A stretch of DNA of 64,000 nt from Chelatococcus sambhunathii (lineage in GTDB: Bacteria > Pseudomonadota > Alphaproteobacteria > Rhizobiales > Beijerinckiaceae): positions 124,001-188,000 of the forward strand of contig NZ_LIOL01000005.1 in assembly GCF_001418005.1 (NCBI RefSeq), given 5' to 3'. This document shows positions 19,296 to 28,852 of this stretch, piece after piece. The notes beneath the pieces are model-generated. The model had not been told where the DNA came from. It was given only the letters and a program-made list of their open reading frames with translations, and made no database searches. Position 1 is the first letter of the stretch, and every line of letters starts with the position of its first letter. Made by a program: the position numbers and the translations under genes.

Positions 19296-19973
19296 CTAAT
19301 GACGCGCCCCGAAAATGGCGCTGCCGACGCGCACGTGGGTCGCGCCCAGCATCACCGCCTGCTCGAAATCGGCGCTCATGCCCATCGACAGGTCGGAGAG
19401 CCCGTTGCGCGATGCGATCTTGGCGAGCAGGGCGAAATGCGGCGACGGCGGCTCGTCCGCCGGCGGGATGCACATGAGCCCGACCACGGGCAGGTTCCAG
19501 ACGTCGCGGCACTGCGCGATGAAGGCGTCGGCCTCGCCCGGCGCGACGCCAGACTTCTGCGCCTCCTCGCCGGTGTTGACCTGCACGAAGAGCCGCGGCC
19601 GGCGACCCGTCTTGTCCATCTCCCGCTTCAGCGCCTCGGCGAGCGAGGGCCGGTCGAGGGAATGGATCACGTCGAAGAGCATGACGGCGTCGTGCGCCTT
19701 GTTCGACTGCAGCGGTCCGATGAGGTGCAACTCGACATCCCGATAGAGCTCCTTGAGCGCGGGCCATTTCGTCTTCGCCTCCTGCACGCGGTTCTCGCCG
19801 AAGACGCGATGGCCGGCTGCGAGCACCGGCTCGATGGCCTCCGCCGTGAAGGTCTTCGACACCGCGATCAGCGTCACGGAGGCGGGATCGCGCCCTTCTT
19901 CGCGCGCCGTGCGCGCGATCGATTCCGTGACGGCCCTCAGTCGCTCGGCAGCCAGCTGCGCCCTGTCGTCCAC
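19296..19973 (-). CDS. YggS/PROSC-family pyridoxal-phosphate homeostasis protein
   Basis: About 225 aa from GTG 19973. Another GTG at 19982 abuts the AAGGAGG Shine-Dalgarno with no spacing, whereas 19973 has nine bases. The single-domain alanine-racemase-like barrel binds PLP through the Lys in VTLIAVSKTF, near residue 40. Family motifs GENRVQEAKTKWP, HLIGPLQSNKAHDAV, VQVNTGEEAQKSG, LSMGMSADFEQAV and VRVGSAIFGAR are all present. Such proteins buffer free PLP and affect amino-acid and keto-acid balance; no catalytic reaction is established. It is divergent from leuS. Confidence 0.95.
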   Translation of the reverse strand: MDDRAQLAAERLRAVTESIARTAREEGRDPASVTLIAVSKTFTAEAIEPVLAAGHRVFGENRVQEAKTKWPALKELYRDVELHLIGPLQSNKAHDAVMLFDVIHSLDRPSLAEALKREMDKTGRRPRLFVQVNTGEEAQKSGVAPGEADAFIAQCRDVWNLPVVGLMCIPPADEPPSPHFALLAKIASRNGLSDLSMGMSADFEQAVMLGATHVRVGSAIFGARH

Positions 19974-20045
19974 GGTGCTCACCCTCCTTGTGACCTCTTC
20001 GGCCGCCGCGGGCGCGTCACGACACCGCGAAAGCGGCGCCGGGCG

Positions 20046-20075
20046 TTGACCGCAAACGGCATTCGTGTCCTAGTC
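20046..20075 (+). promoter_or_regulatory. Candidate promoter of leuS-lptE-holA
   Basis: A TTGACC hexamer at 20046-20051 is followed, after about 17 bases, by CCTAGTCC near 20069-20076. This resembles alphaproteobacterial housekeeping promoters (TTGAC then a CTA-containing -10). It lies about 130 bases upstream of the leuS start. The -10 match is imperfect. Confidence 0.35.
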
Positions 20076-20205
20076 CGCCCGGCAGCAACGATGCAATGGG
20101 TGTCCGCGCCGCGGCGCGGCAGGCCGCGTTGTCGTGCCGCCTCACCGGCCCGCCGCATTGACTGCGACCGGGCTATTTCGCGAGCATTCCGACTTGACCG
20201 AGACC

Positions 20206-22839
20206 ATGACGGTGGAACGATACAACCCCAAGGAGGCCGAACCCAAGTGGCAGGCCGTCTGGGAAGAGCGCGGCATCTTCCATACGCGCAACGACGACCC
20301 GCGCGACACGTACTATGTCCTCGAGATGTTCCCCTATCCGTCGGGGCGCATCCACATGGGCCACGTGCGCAACTACACGATGGGTGACGTCGTCGCCCGC
20401 TTCATGCGCGCCAAGGGCTACAACGTTCTCCACCCCATGGGCTGGGACGCCTTCGGCATGCCGGCCGAGAATGCCGCCATGGCCAACAAGGTCCATCCCA
20501 AGGAATGGACCTACGCCAACATCGCCACCATGCGCGGCCAGCTGAAGTCCATGGGCCTGTCGCTCGACTGGAGCCGGGAGATCGCCACGTGTGATCCCTC
20601 CTACTACCGGCACCAGCAGAAGATGTTCCTCGACTTCCTCGCGGCTGGCCTCGTCGACCGCAAGACGGCCAAGGTCAACTGGGATCCCGTCGACCAGACC
20701 GTGCTCGCCAACGAGCAGGTGATCGACGGCCGCGGCTGGCGCTCGGGCGCGCTCGTCGAGCAGCGCGAATTGACCCAGTGGTTCTTCAGGATCACCGCCT
20801 TCGCGGATGACCTCCTCGCCTCCCTCGACCGGCTGGAGCGCTGGCCGGAGAAGGTGCGGCTGATGCAGAAGAACTGGATCGGCCGCTCCGAGGGCCTCCT
20901 CGTGCGCTTCGCGCTCGATGCGGCGACGACGCCGAACGGCGAGAGCGAGCTCGAGATCTACACCACCCGTCCGGACACGCTCTTCGGCGCACGCTTCATG
21001 GCGGTAGCGCCCGACCATCCGCTCGCCACCGCTGCAGCAAAGATCAATCCGCAGCTCGCCACCTTCATCGAGGAGTGCAAGCGCACCGGTACGGCCGCGG
21101 AACTGATCGAGAAGGCCGAAAAGAAGGGCTTCGATACCGGTATCCGCGCCGTCCATCCCTTCGATCCGGACTGGAAACTGCCGGTCTATGTCGCCAATTT
21201 CATCCTGATGGACTACGGCACCGGCGCCATCTTCGGCTGCCCGGCACACGACCAGCGCGACCTCGACTTCGTCAATGCCTACGGCCTCGGCGTCACCCCC
21301 GTCGTCTGCCCGCCGGACGCGGAACCGGCCGCCTTCACCGTCACCGACACCGCCTATGACGGCGAGGGAACGCTGATAAACTCGCGCTTCCTCGATGGCA
21401 TGACCATCGCCGCGGCGAAGGAAGAGGTCGCCCGCCGGCTCGAGACCGAGATGCGCGACGGCCGGCCGGTCGGCGAGCGGCGCATCAACTTCCGCCTGCG
21501 CGACTGGGGCATCTCGCGCCAACGCTACTGGGGCTGCCCGATCCCGATCATCCACTGCGACGACTGCGGCGCGGTGCCGGTGCCGGACGACCAGCTGCCG
21601 GTGGTGCTGCCGGAGGACATCGACTTCGACAAGCCCGGCAACCCGCTCGACCGGCATCCGACCTGGAAGCACGTCGCCTGCCCGCGCTGCGCCAAGCCCG
21701 CCCGTCGCGAGACGGACACAATGGACACTTTCGTCGATTCGTCCTGGTACTACGCGCGCTTCACCGATCCGCACCTCACGAGCCAGCCGACGAACCGCGA
21801 GGTCGTCGACCGCTGGCTGCCGGTGGACCAGTATATCGGCGGCATCGAGCACGCCATCCTGCACCTCCTCTACTCCCGCTTCTTCACACGGGCCATGAAG
21901 GCGACCGGCCACGTCGGGCTCGACGAGCCCTTCGCCGGCCTCTTCACCCAGGGCATGGTGGTCCACGAGACCTACCGCGACGCGAGTGGTGCCTGGGTAC
22001 AGCCGGCCGAGGTGCGCATCGAGAGCGACGGCGGCGCCCGCAAGGCCTTCCACGTCAGCACCGGTGAGCCGATCAGCATCGGCAGCATCGAGAAGATGTC
22101 GAAGTCCAAGAAGAACACCATCGATCCGGACGAGATCATCGGCACCTATGGTGCCGACACGGCCCGCTGGTTCATGCTTTCCGATTCGCCGCCCGAGCGC
22201 GACGTGATCTGGACGGAGGAAGGCGTGCAGGGCGCCCACCGCTTCGTGCAGCGCCTGTGGCGCCTGATCGGCGAGGTGGTGGCTGTCACCGATGCGACCG
22301 ACGGGTCGGCCGAGACGACGCTGGACGAGGCCTCCCTCATCCTGCGCAAGGCGGCCCACCGGGCCCTGGCGACCGTCGAGGACGACGTCCTCAAGCTGCG
22401 CTTCAACCGCTGTGTCGCCCAGGTCTACGAATTGTCGAACGCGCTGCAGGCCGCCCTGAACGGCATTCGCGACGGCGAGCCGCCAGCCGCGGACATGCGT
22501 TTTGCGCTGCGCGAGGCAGCCTCGATCCTCGTGCAGCTCGTGGCGCCGATGATGCCGCATCTGGCGGAGGAGTGCTGGAAGGTGCTCGGCTTCGAGACGC
22601 TCGTCGCCGAGACGCATTGGCCCAAGGCGGACAAGGCTCTCCTCGTCGAGGACGTCATCACCCTGCCCGTGCAGGTCAACGGCAAGAAGCGCGCCGACGT
22701 AACGGTACCGCGCGATGCCGACAACGCGACCGTCGAGGCCGCGGCGCTCGCGCTCGAAGCCGTCCAGCGCGCCACCGAGGGCCGGCCCGTCCGCAAAATC
22801 ATCGTCGTCCCGCAGAGGATCGTCAATGTCGTCGCCTGA
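20206..22839 (+). CDS. leuS: Leucyl-tRNA synthetase
   Basis: About 877 aa from ATG 20206 ([16 protein letters not shown]), the usual LeuRS N-terminus; earlier in-frame codons are not conserved. It charges tRNA-Leu with leucine. The class I HIGH motif appears as HMGH at 50-53 in [14 protein letters not shown]. The CP1 editing domain lies at about 235-425, including [25 protein letters not shown] is near 630 in [13 protein letters not shown]. The anticodon-binding and C-terminal domains are complete, ending [17 protein letters not shown]. lptE overlaps its 3' end by 14 bases, so the leuS-lptE-holA genes form an operon. Confidence 0.97.
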   Translation: MTVERYNPKEAEPKWQAVWEERGIFHTRNDDPRDTYYVLEMFPYPSGRIHMGHVRNYTMGDVVARFMRAKGYNVLHPMGWDAFGMPAENAAMANKVHPKEWTYANIATMRGQLKSMGLSLDWSREIATCDPSYYRHQQKMFLDFLAAGLVDRKTAKVNWDPVDQTVLANEQVIDGRGWRSGALVEQRELTQWFFRITAFADDLLASLDRLERWPEKVRLMQKNWIGRSEGLLVRFALDAATTPNGESELEIYTTRPDTLFGARFMAVAPDHPLATAAAKINPQLATFIEECKRTGTAAELIEKAEKKGFDTGIRAVHPFDPDWKLPVYVANFILMDYGTGAIFGCPAHDQRDLDFVNAYGLGVTPVVCPPDAEPAAFTVTDTAYDGEGTLINSRFLDGMTIAAAKEEVARRLETEMRDGRPVGERRINFRLRDWGISRQRYWGCPIPIIHCDDCGAVPVPDDQLPVVLPEDIDFDKPGNPLDRHPTWKHVACPRCAKPARRETDTMDTFVDSSWYYARFTDPHLTSQPTNREVVDRWLPVDQYIGGIEHAILHLLYSRFFTRAMKATGHVGLDEPFAGLFTQGMVVHETYRDASGAWVQPAEVRIESDGGARKAFHVSTGEPISIGSIEKMSKSKKNTIDPDEIIGTYGADTARWFMLSDSPPERDVIWTEEGVQGAHRFVQRLWRLIGEVVAVTDATDGSAETTLDEASLILRKAAHRALATVEDDVLKLRFNRCVAQVYELSNALQAALNGIRDGEPPAADMRFALREAASILVQLVAPMMPHLAEECWKVLGFETLVAETHWPKADKALLVEDVITLPVQVNGKKRADVTVPRDADNATVEAAALALEAVQRATEGRPVRKIIVVPQRIVNVVA

Positions 22840-23380
22840 TCGTCTCGCCCGCCGCGCCGGCGCCGGGCTGCGCCTTGCCGCCATTGTCACGCTGGCCCTC
22901 GGGCTTGCCGGCTGCCTTCGCCCGCTCTATGCCGAGCGGGCGGACGGCACATCCGTGCAGGATTCCCTGCGTACCATCGAGGTCGCATCGATCCCCGATA
23001 TCCCCGGCCAGGAGCGCCTCGCCCACTACCTGCGCAACGAGCTCGTCTACGAACTCACCGGCGGCAACGGCGCCCTCGAGCCGCGCTACCGGCTCCAGAT
23101 CTCGCCGGCGGGCATCCAAGTGCGTACGGCGATCGTCGACACGGTGAGCGGTAACGCGCAGTCGGCGAACCTGCAGGCGACTGCGAATTTCGTCCTCACG
23201 CGCATCGGCGAGGAGAAACCCGTGATGACTGGCAAGGCCACCGCCTCGGCGAGCTACGACCGCAATCCGCAGCGCTTCGCCTCGGTACGCGCGGCGCGCG
23301 ATGCGGAGATCCGCGTCGCCAAGGAGCTCGCCGACCAGATCAGCACGCGCATCGCCGCAACGCTCGCGACGCGCGGCTGA
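22826..23380 (+). CDS. lptE: LPS-assembly lipoprotein LptE
   Basis: About 184 aa from ATG 22826, with GAGGA six bases upstream inside the end of leuS. The N-terminus has a lipoprotein signal ending LALGLAGC, so Cys30 is the acylated residue. The rest is a small alpha/beta domain of the LptE/RlpB family: LRPLYA after the Cys, [51 protein letters not shown]. LptE plugs the LptD barrel in the outer membrane and delivers LPS to the surface. The leuS-lptE-holA order is widely conserved in proteobacteria and supports the call. Confidence 0.93.
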   Translation: MSSPDRLARRAGAGLRLAAIVTLALGLAGCLRPLYAERADGTSVQDSLRTIEVASIPDIPGQERLAHYLRNELVYELTGGNGALEPRYRLQISPAGIQVRTAIVDTVSGNAQSANLQATANFVLTRIGEEKPVMTGKATASASYDRNPQRFASVRAARDAEIRVAKELADQISTRIAATLATRG

Positions 23381-23398
23381 GACGCGGGCCGACGGGAC

Positions 23399-24427
23399 AT
23401 GGTGGCGATCAAGGCGGGCGATGTCGACAGAGCCATCAGACACCCGTCGCCGCAGACGGCCGTCTTCCTCGTCTATGGTCCGGATAGTGGCCTCGTGGGC
23501 GAACGCGTGCGCCGGCTCGTGGCCGGAACCATCGACGATCCGGACGATCCTTTCCAGCTGGTGCGCCTCGACGGCGATGAGATCGCGTCCGATCCTTTGC
23601 GCCTCGCCGACGAGGCCAATACGGTGCCGCTCTTCGGAGGCCGCCGCGCCATCTGGCTGCGCGCCGGGAGCCGTAATCTCGCTCCCGCCCTGACGCCGGT
23701 GCTGAACACGCCGCCGCAGGATGCCGTGGTCATCGTGGAGGCGGGCGATCTTTCCCGCACGGCCCCTCTGCGCCAGCTCTGCGAGAAGGCGGCCGCAGCA
23801 GCCGCCATGCCCTGCTATGCGGATGGCGTCCGCGACCTCGGGGCACTGATCGACGACATGAGCCGCAAGGTCGGCCTGCGTGTCGAGCCCGATGCCCGCG
23901 AACTGCTGCTCGCCTCGCTCGGCGCCGACCGAGTGGCAAGCCGGTCCGAGCTCGACAAGCTCTTCACCTATGTCCACGGCCGCGACGTCGTCACCATGGA
24001 GGATGTGGCCGCCGTCGTGGGGGACGTCTCGGCCATCGCCTTCGACGCAGCCATCGACGCCGCCTTCCTCGGCGATTTCACCACGCTCGACCGCAGCTTC
24101 ACACGACTGCAGGCCGAGGGCACGGATGCCGACGTGCTGCTGGGCTTTGCCCTCCGACATACACTCGCGCTCATGGCTGCGCGGCAGGCCGTCGATACCG
24201 GGTCTTCACACGCCGTTGCCATCGGCAGCTTCCGCGGCCTGCATTTCAAGCGCAAGGCGGCGATTGAGCGCCAGTTGCGCCTGTGGGCGACCGCTGGCCT
24301 CAACCGGGCCGCAGTCGAACTCGGTCAGGCCATCGGCATGACCCGGCGCCAGCCGCAACTTGCTGCCCAGCATGCGCTCAAGACGCTGTGGGCACTTGCC
24401 GGTATGGCCCGACGCGCTGCGCGATAG
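23399..24427 (+). CDS. holA: DNA polymerase III subunit delta
   Basis: 342 aa from ATG 23399, 18 bases after lptE. The clamp-loader delta subunit opens the sliding clamp on DNA during replication. The N-terminal domain shows AVFLVYGPDSGLVGERVRRL and TVPLFGGRRAIWLRAG; delta has no functional Walker A, consistent with what is seen. The middle contains LLASLGADRVASRSELDKLFTYV and the C-terminal collar part RLQAEGTDADVLLGFALRHTLAL. Its stop is only six bases from the stop of convergent parB, so no room is left for a dedicated terminator. Confidence 0.95.
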   Translation: MVAIKAGDVDRAIRHPSPQTAVFLVYGPDSGLVGERVRRLVAGTIDDPDDPFQLVRLDGDEIASDPLRLADEANTVPLFGGRRAIWLRAGSRNLAPALTPVLNTPPQDAVVIVEAGDLSRTAPLRQLCEKAAAAAAMPCYADGVRDLGALIDDMSRKVGLRVEPDARELLLASLGADRVASRSELDKLFTYVHGRDVVTMEDVAAVVGDVSAIAFDAAIDAAFLGDFTTLDRSFTRLQAEGTDADVLLGFALRHTLALMAARQAVDTGSSHAVAIGSFRGLHFKRKAAIERQLRLWATAGLNRAAVELGQAIGMTRRQPQLAAQHALKTLWALAGMARRAAR

Positions 24428-24433
24428 GGTCGG

Positions 24434-25318
24434 TCAGCCCCGCAACCGGCGGCAAAGCGCGTCCAGCTGCTCTAGCGTCTTGTAGCGGATGCGCACCTCG
24501 CCACCCTGCGCCTTGTGCTCTACACTGACGGCGAGACCGAGAACGTCCTCCAGCGCCTGCTCGAGCGCCCGTGTATCTGGATCCTTCTCCTTGCGCGGCC
24601 GCGCCTCGCGTCCCTGTTCGTCGCCTCCGCCGCGCGCTTCTTCTTGCGCAATGCGCTCGACATCGCGGACATTGAGACCCTGGGCAACGATCCGCTCGGC
24701 GATCGTCTCCGGATCGCTGACCGACAGCAGTGCCCGCGCGTGGCCGGCCGAGAGCAGGCCGTCGTTGAGCTTGCTCTTGATGCTGTCGGGCAGGCGCAGA
24801 AGCCGCAAGGTGTTAGCGACATGGCTGCGGCTCTTGCCAATGACCTGAGCAAGCTCGTTCTGTGAATACTGGAACTCCGCCATCAACTGCTCGTAACCGA
24901 TCGCCTCCTCGATCGGATTGAGATCGGCGCGCTGCACGTTCTCGATGATGGCAATTTCGAGAGCCAGACGGTCGTCGGCCTCGATGACGATGACGGGCAC
25001 CTCGTGCAGGCCGGCTCGCTGCGCACCACGCCAGCGCCGCTCCCCCGCAACGATCTCGAAGACGTCGACGAGATTGGGAACGGCCCGAACGACGATCGGC
25101 TGGATCAGACCGCGCTCGCGAATCGAACTCGCCAGCTCGTCCAGCGCTTCATCGTCGAAGACCTTTCGGGGGTTGCGGGGGTTGGGCCGCAGGAACTCGA
25201 TGGGAACAGCGCGCTGCCCGCGGGGACCACGCCCGGCGTCGCCAAAATCTTCGCCGACCTCTCCTATGAGCGCAGCAAGCCCGCGACCAAGGCGGGAACG
25301 GGCAGGATCATCGACCAT
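24434..25318 (-). CDS. parB: Chromosome-partitioning protein ParB (CTP-dependent parS clamp)
   Basis: 294 aa from ATG 25318. The N-terminus SRLGRGLAALIGE is the ParA-interacting segment. CTP-binding motifs follow: ELASSIRERGLIQPIVVR, GERRWRG at 92-98, and ENVQRADLNPIEEA at about 127-139. The helix-turn-helix NELAQVIGKSRSHVANTLRLLRLP lies around 153-177. The C-terminal dimerisation domain ends DALCRRLRG. ParB loads at parS and spreads along DNA as a clamp. Two perfect and two near-perfect parS sites lie within 20 kb, all on the far side of parAB. It follows parA on the same strand. Confidence 0.97.
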   Translation of the reverse strand: MVDDPARSRLGRGLAALIGEVGEDFGDAGRGPRGQRAVPIEFLRPNPRNPRKVFDDEALDELASSIRERGLIQPIVVRAVPNLVDVFEIVAGERRWRGAQRAGLHEVPVIVIEADDRLALEIAIIENVQRADLNPIEEAIGYEQLMAEFQYSQNELAQVIGKSRSHVANTLRLLRLPDSIKSKLNDGLLSAGHARALLSVSDPETIAERIVAQGLNVRDVERIAQEEARGGGDEQGREARPRKEKDPDTRALEQALEDVLGLAVSVEHKAQGGEVRIRYKTLEQLDALCRRLRG

Positions 25319-25424
25319 CTTTCAACTCCACCATCGCTTGTGCCGCCTCCAGACCCTGACCGAAACGCAACCGACACGGTACCGAAACGACACGCGATCC
25401 CTGCGCCGCTCGCTTCGTTGCGAT

Positions 25425-26267
25425 CTAGGCGGCGCGCAGGGTTTTCTCGCGCTGAATGATCTCCGAGGCGAGCTTCAGATAAGCCTGCGCTCCCGCGCAT
25501 TTGAGGTCGTAAAGGAGCACCGGCTTGCCATGCGACGGCGCCTCGGAGACGCGGACGTTGCGGGGAATAATGGTTTCGTAGACCTTCGATCCCATGAACT
25601 GGCGCACATCCGCAACCACCTGCCCGGAAAGATTGTTGCGCGGATCGAACATGGTAAGCACCACGCCATGGATCGTCAGGCGGGGATTGAGCGCGGAGCG
25701 CACCTGCTCCACCGTTCGGAGCAGTTGACTCAAACCCTCGAGGGCAAAGAACTCGCACTGCAGCGGCACCAGCACCGCATCTGCCGCCGTCAGGGCATTG
25801 ATAGTCAGCAGGTTCAGCGAAGGCGGGCAGTCGATCAATACATAGCTATAGGCGGGCCGGCCATCCTCGTCCGGCGGCAAGGCCTTGATGGCGGCCGACA
25901 AGCGCTGCGCTCGGTCGCGATGAGCCGCGATCTCGAGCTCGACGCCGAGCAGATCGAGCGTGCTAGGAGCAACGGCCAGACCCGGAACCGCTGTTTGAAG
26001 TGCTGCCGCTTGCAACGTTGCCGTTGCCGTCATGACATCATAGGTCGAGACGCGACGGCTCTTACGATCGATACCGAGACCGGTCGAGGCGTTGCCCTGC
26101 GGGTCGAGATCGATGATCAGAACACGCTCGCCGATCGCCGCCAGGGCGGTGCCGAGATTGATGGCTGTCGTCGTCTTGCCGACGCCGCCCTTCTGGTTGG
26201 CGAGGGCCAGCACCCGCGGCAGGCTGCAGCAGGACGGCACATGAAGGGGTGAGCTGATATCAGCCAT
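25425..26267 (-). CDS. parA: Chromosome-partitioning ATPase ParA (Soj-type)
   Basis: About 280 aa from ATG 26267 (MADISSPLHV), overlapping the rsmG stop by eight bases; ATG 26279 is a possible alternative. The deviant Walker A ALANQKGGVGKTTTAINLG is at about 21-39, with the signature Lys at 26. LLIDLDPQGNASTGLG-type and VLIDCPPSLNLLTINAL motifs follow, and PLQCEFFALEGLSQLL is typical of chromosomal ParA. Its ATP-bound dimer binds DNA and draws ParB-parS complexes apart. It sits in the classic mnmE-mnmG-rsmG-parA-parB string of alphaproteobacteria. Confidence 0.97.
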   Translation of the reverse strand: MADISSPLHVPSCCSLPRVLALANQKGGVGKTTTAINLGTALAAIGERVLIIDLDPQGNASTGLGIDRKSRRVSTYDVMTATATLQAAALQTAVPGLAVAPSTLDLLGVELEIAAHRDRAQRLSAAIKALPPDEDGRPAYSYVLIDCPPSLNLLTINALTAADAVLVPLQCEFFALEGLSQLLRTVEQVRSALNPRLTIHGVVLTMFDPRNNLSGQVVADVRQFMGSKVYETIIPRNVRVSEAPSHGKPVLLYDLKCAGAQAYLKLASEIIQREKTLRAA

Positions 26268-26919
26268 GATCCGAACCATGCTCCCGCAGCTGACGGACGA
26301 TGCAGATGCGTCCCTGAGGATCGGTGACGCTCGGAACAATGTGGTAGTCGATATTCCAAGATTTAGCGGCGACCGTCAATTCGGCCTCTAAATCTTGTCC
26401 CTTGGGAAAGATACCGATCGCGCCGGTTCTCAACAGATCTTTGCCGAGAGCGAGGAGTTCCGTGAGCGGCGCGAGGGCTCGCGCAGTGATCACGTCCGCC
26501 TCGCCGAGACGGGGCAGGATGTCCTCGATTCGACCGGCATGGATCTGAGCATGTGCTCCTGTTTCACGTGAAACAGCTCGCAGGAACGCGCATTTGCGGC
26601 TATTGCTCTCGACCAGATGGATCTCGCAATCGGGGCGGCCCCGCAGCAGGATCGCAAGAACCAGACCGGGGAACCCGGCACCCGTGCCAATGTCGATCCA
26701 TTTTCGCGCCGTCGGCGCCAATGGGAGCAACTGTGCGGAATCGGCGACGTGGCGCGTCCAGACATGATGGAGGGTCCGCGGTCCCACGAGGTTCTTTACA
26801 TCCTGCCAGCGGCACAGAAGATCGACATAGATGTCGAAGGCCGGCAACGCGGTGTCCGGAATCAAACCCAGTGCTAGGGCCGCAGCGCGATCATCGCGCA
26901 GCGCGATTCTGCTTTGCAT
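26260..26919 (-). CDS. rsmG: 16S rRNA (guanine527-N7) methyltransferase RsmG
   Basis: 219 aa from ATG 26919. It uses SAM to methylate the 530 loop of 16S rRNA. Visible motifs are WQDVKNLVGPRTL, RHVADSAQLLPL, the SAM-binding KWIDIGTGAGFPGLVLAILL and HLVESNSRKCAFLRAVSRETGA. The coding sequence itself contains a perfect parS site at 26560-26575, read as VSRET. It starts 18 bases after mnmG and overlaps parA at its end. Confidence 0.96.
   Translation of the reverse strand: MQSRIALRDDRAAALALGLIPDTALPAFDIYVDLLCRWQDVKNLVGPRTLHHVWTRHVADSAQLLPLAPTARKWIDIGTGAGFPGLVLAILLRGRPDCEIHLVESNSRKCAFLRAVSRETGAHAQIHAGRIEDILPRLGEADVITARALAPLTELLALGKDLLRTGAIGIFPKGQDLEAELTVAAKSWNIDYHIVPSVTDPQGRICIVRQLREHGSDHG
26560..26575. 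other. parS centromere site (perfect 16-mer) inside rsmG
   Basis: TGTTTCACGTGAAACA, identical to the bacterial parS consensus. Flanking bases extend it to an 18-bp perfect palindrome (26559-26576). It is about 9 kb from the proposed origin and about 1.2 kb upstream of parB. Confidence 0.93.
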
Positions 26920-26937
26920 GATCGATCCGGATCCGAA

Positions 26938-28806
26938 TCATTCTACCGCAACAGCACGGCGCGACCGGGCGACTTCGGCGGCGAGAATCGTCAACGCCGC
27001 CGGTGTCATCCCCTCGATGCGCCCAGCTTGGCCGAGCGTCCGTGGCCTCACCGTCATCAGCTTTTGGCGAAGCTCCCCCGAGAGCCCCGCGAGCAGGTTG
27101 AAATCCAGTCCGTCCGGCAGGGTCGCGGATTCATCGCGCCGATACGATGCAATGTCCGACGCCTGTCGGTCGAGATAGACGGAGTAGATCGCATCTGTGC
27201 TTACTCGGTCCCTGGTCTGGCGATCAAATGCCGCCACTTCAGGCCAGATCGCCGCAAGCCGATCAAAGGTAACATCGGGATGGGCGAGCAGCTGGAAGGC
27301 CGTGCGGCGTCGCCCGTCGCGATTGACCGAGAGTCCATGCGCGGCCGCCTCGTTGGGTGTAAGCGCCAGTCGATCGAGCAGGGCCCGTGCCTCTTCGAGT
27401 CGTTCGCGCTTGGCCCGATAGGCCGCAGCGCGTCGTCCACCAACGCAGCCCATGGCAATGCCGCGTTCCGTCAGCCGCTCGTCGGCGTTGTCCACCCGCA
27501 GCGACAGCCGATATTCGGCACGAGACGTGAACATGCGATAGGGCTCCGTCACCCCGCGGGTAACGAGGTCGTCGACGAGAACGCCCATGTAGCTCTCGGC
27601 CCGGTCAAAGACCACACCTTCCTGCCCGCCGGCATGGCGCGCGGCATTGAGGCCGGCGAGCAGACCTTGTGCCGCAGCCTCCTCATAGCCGGTCGTACCG
27701 TTGATCTGGCCTGCGAGAAACAGACCCCGCACCGCCTTCGTCTCAAGTGTCGGACAAAGCGCACGCGGATCGACGAAATCATACTCGATGGCATAGCCGG
27801 GCCGGAGGATCTCCGCCCGCTCAAGCCCCGGTATGGTCGCGATCATGGCCCGCTGCACATCTTCCGGCAGCGACGTGGAGATACCGTTGGGATAGATCGT
27901 GTGATCCTCGAGCCCCTCGGGTTCGAGAAAGATCTGATGACCCTCCCGGTCTCCGAAGCGGACAACCTTGTCCTCGATGGATGGGCAATAGCGCGGACCT
28001 CGACTTTCGATCTCGCCCGAGTACATGGGTGCGCGATGCAGATTGGCCCGAATGATCGCGTGGGTTCTCGCCGTTGTGCGGGTGATCCCGCATTCGATCT
28101 GGGGATTGGTGATCCGTTCCGTGAGGGCTGAGAAGGGCTCCGGTTCGGAATCCGCCGCCTGTCGGTCGAGACCCGCCCAATCGATGGTGCGTCCATCCAG
28201 GCGGGCCGGTGTTCCTGTCTTCAATCGTCCCAGGGGAAAGCCGAAGCGCGCCAAGGCCTTCGACAGTCCATGTGACGGCGCCTCGCCCAGGCGGCCCGCC
28301 GGGATCTTCACCTCGCCGATATGGATGAGGCCTCGCAGGAAGGTCCCTGTCGTCAGGACCACGGCACCTGTCCGCAGAATCGCGCCAGACGCAAGAACGA
28401 CCGCTTTGACCCGGTTGCCATCGAACAGCAGATCGTCCGCTTCTGCCTCGACGACGGCAAGGTTTGCGGTCGCACGAATCTCGGCTTGCATGGTCAGAGC
28501 ATAGAGCTTGCGATCTGCCTGGGTGCGCGGACCGCGAACGGCCGGGCCTTTGCGGCGATTGAGAACGCGGAACTGGATGCCTCCGGCATCCGCCACTCGT
28601 CCCATCAGACCGTCGAGAGCATCCACTTCGCGCACCAGATGACCCTTGCCCAGACCGCCGATCGCCGGATTGCACGACATGGCGCCGACAGTGTCGAAGC
28701 GATGGGTCACAAGGGCCGTTGACGCCCCCATGCGAGCCGCGGCTGCAGCCGCCTCGACGCCGGCATGCCCGCCTCCGATCACGATGACGTCGAAAGAACG
28801 GTCCAT
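26938..28806 (-). CDS. mnmG: tRNA uridine-5-carboxymethylaminomethyl modification enzyme MnmG (GidA)
   Basis: About 622 aa. GAGGA six bases before ATG 28806 selects [19 protein letters not shown] over the earlier ATG at 28824. The FAD Rossmann motif GGGHAG is at residues 11-16 or so. Other GidA signatures are [86 protein letters not shown] and [21 protein letters not shown]. With MnmE it installs cmnm5 at wobble U34 of certain tRNAs. It lies downstream of mnmE, separated by 46 bases that contain a parS site. Confidence 0.98.
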   Translation of the reverse strand: MDRSFDVIVIGGGHAGVEAAAAAARMGASTALVTHRFDTVGAMSCNPAIGGLGKGHLVREVDALDGLMGRVADAGGIQFRVLNRRKGPAVRGPRTQADRKLYALTMQAEIRATANLAVVEAEADDLLFDGNRVKAVVLASGAILRTGAVVLTTGTFLRGLIHIGEVKIPAGRLGEAPSHGLSKALARFGFPLGRLKTGTPARLDGRTIDWAGLDRQAADSEPEPFSALTERITNPQIECGITRTTARTHAIIRANLHRAPMYSGEIESRGPRYCPSIEDKVVRFGDREGHQIFLEPEGLEDHTIYPNGISTSLPEDVQRAMIATIPGLERAEILRPGYAIEYDFVDPRALCPTLETKAVRGLFLAGQINGTTGYEEAAAQGLLAGLNAARHAGGQEGVVFDRAESYMGVLVDDLVTRGVTEPYRMFTSRAEYRLSLRVDNADERLTERGIAMGCVGGRRAAAYRAKRERLEEARALLDRLALTPNEAAAHGLSVNRDGRRRTAFQLLAHPDVTFDRLAAIWPEVAAFDRQTRDRVSTDAIYSVYLDRQASDIASYRRDESATLPDGLDFNLLAGLSGELRQKLMTVRPRTLGQAGRIEGMTPAALTILAAEVARSRRAVAVE

Positions 28807-28831
28807 ACGAATTCCTCGGTCCAATCAATCC

Positions 28832-28847
28832 TGTTTCACGTGAAACA
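28832..28847. other. parS centromere site (perfect 16-mer) between mnmE and mnmG
   Basis: TGTTTCACGTGAAACA, a perfect palindrome matching consensus parS, in the 46-base gap between mnmE (stop at 28853) and mnmG (start at 28806). It lies about 6.7 kb from the proposed origin. Confidence 0.95.
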
Positions 28848-28852
28848 CAGGC

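Noticed and set aside
20173-22890. A 905-codon open frame opposite leuS, and similar long antisense frames at 2473-4176, 58231-60546 and 40716-42479
   Set aside because: These mirror real genes. High third-position GC removes stop codons from the antisense frame. The translations are rich in Arg/Gly/Asp/His, match no family and lack ribosome-binding sites.
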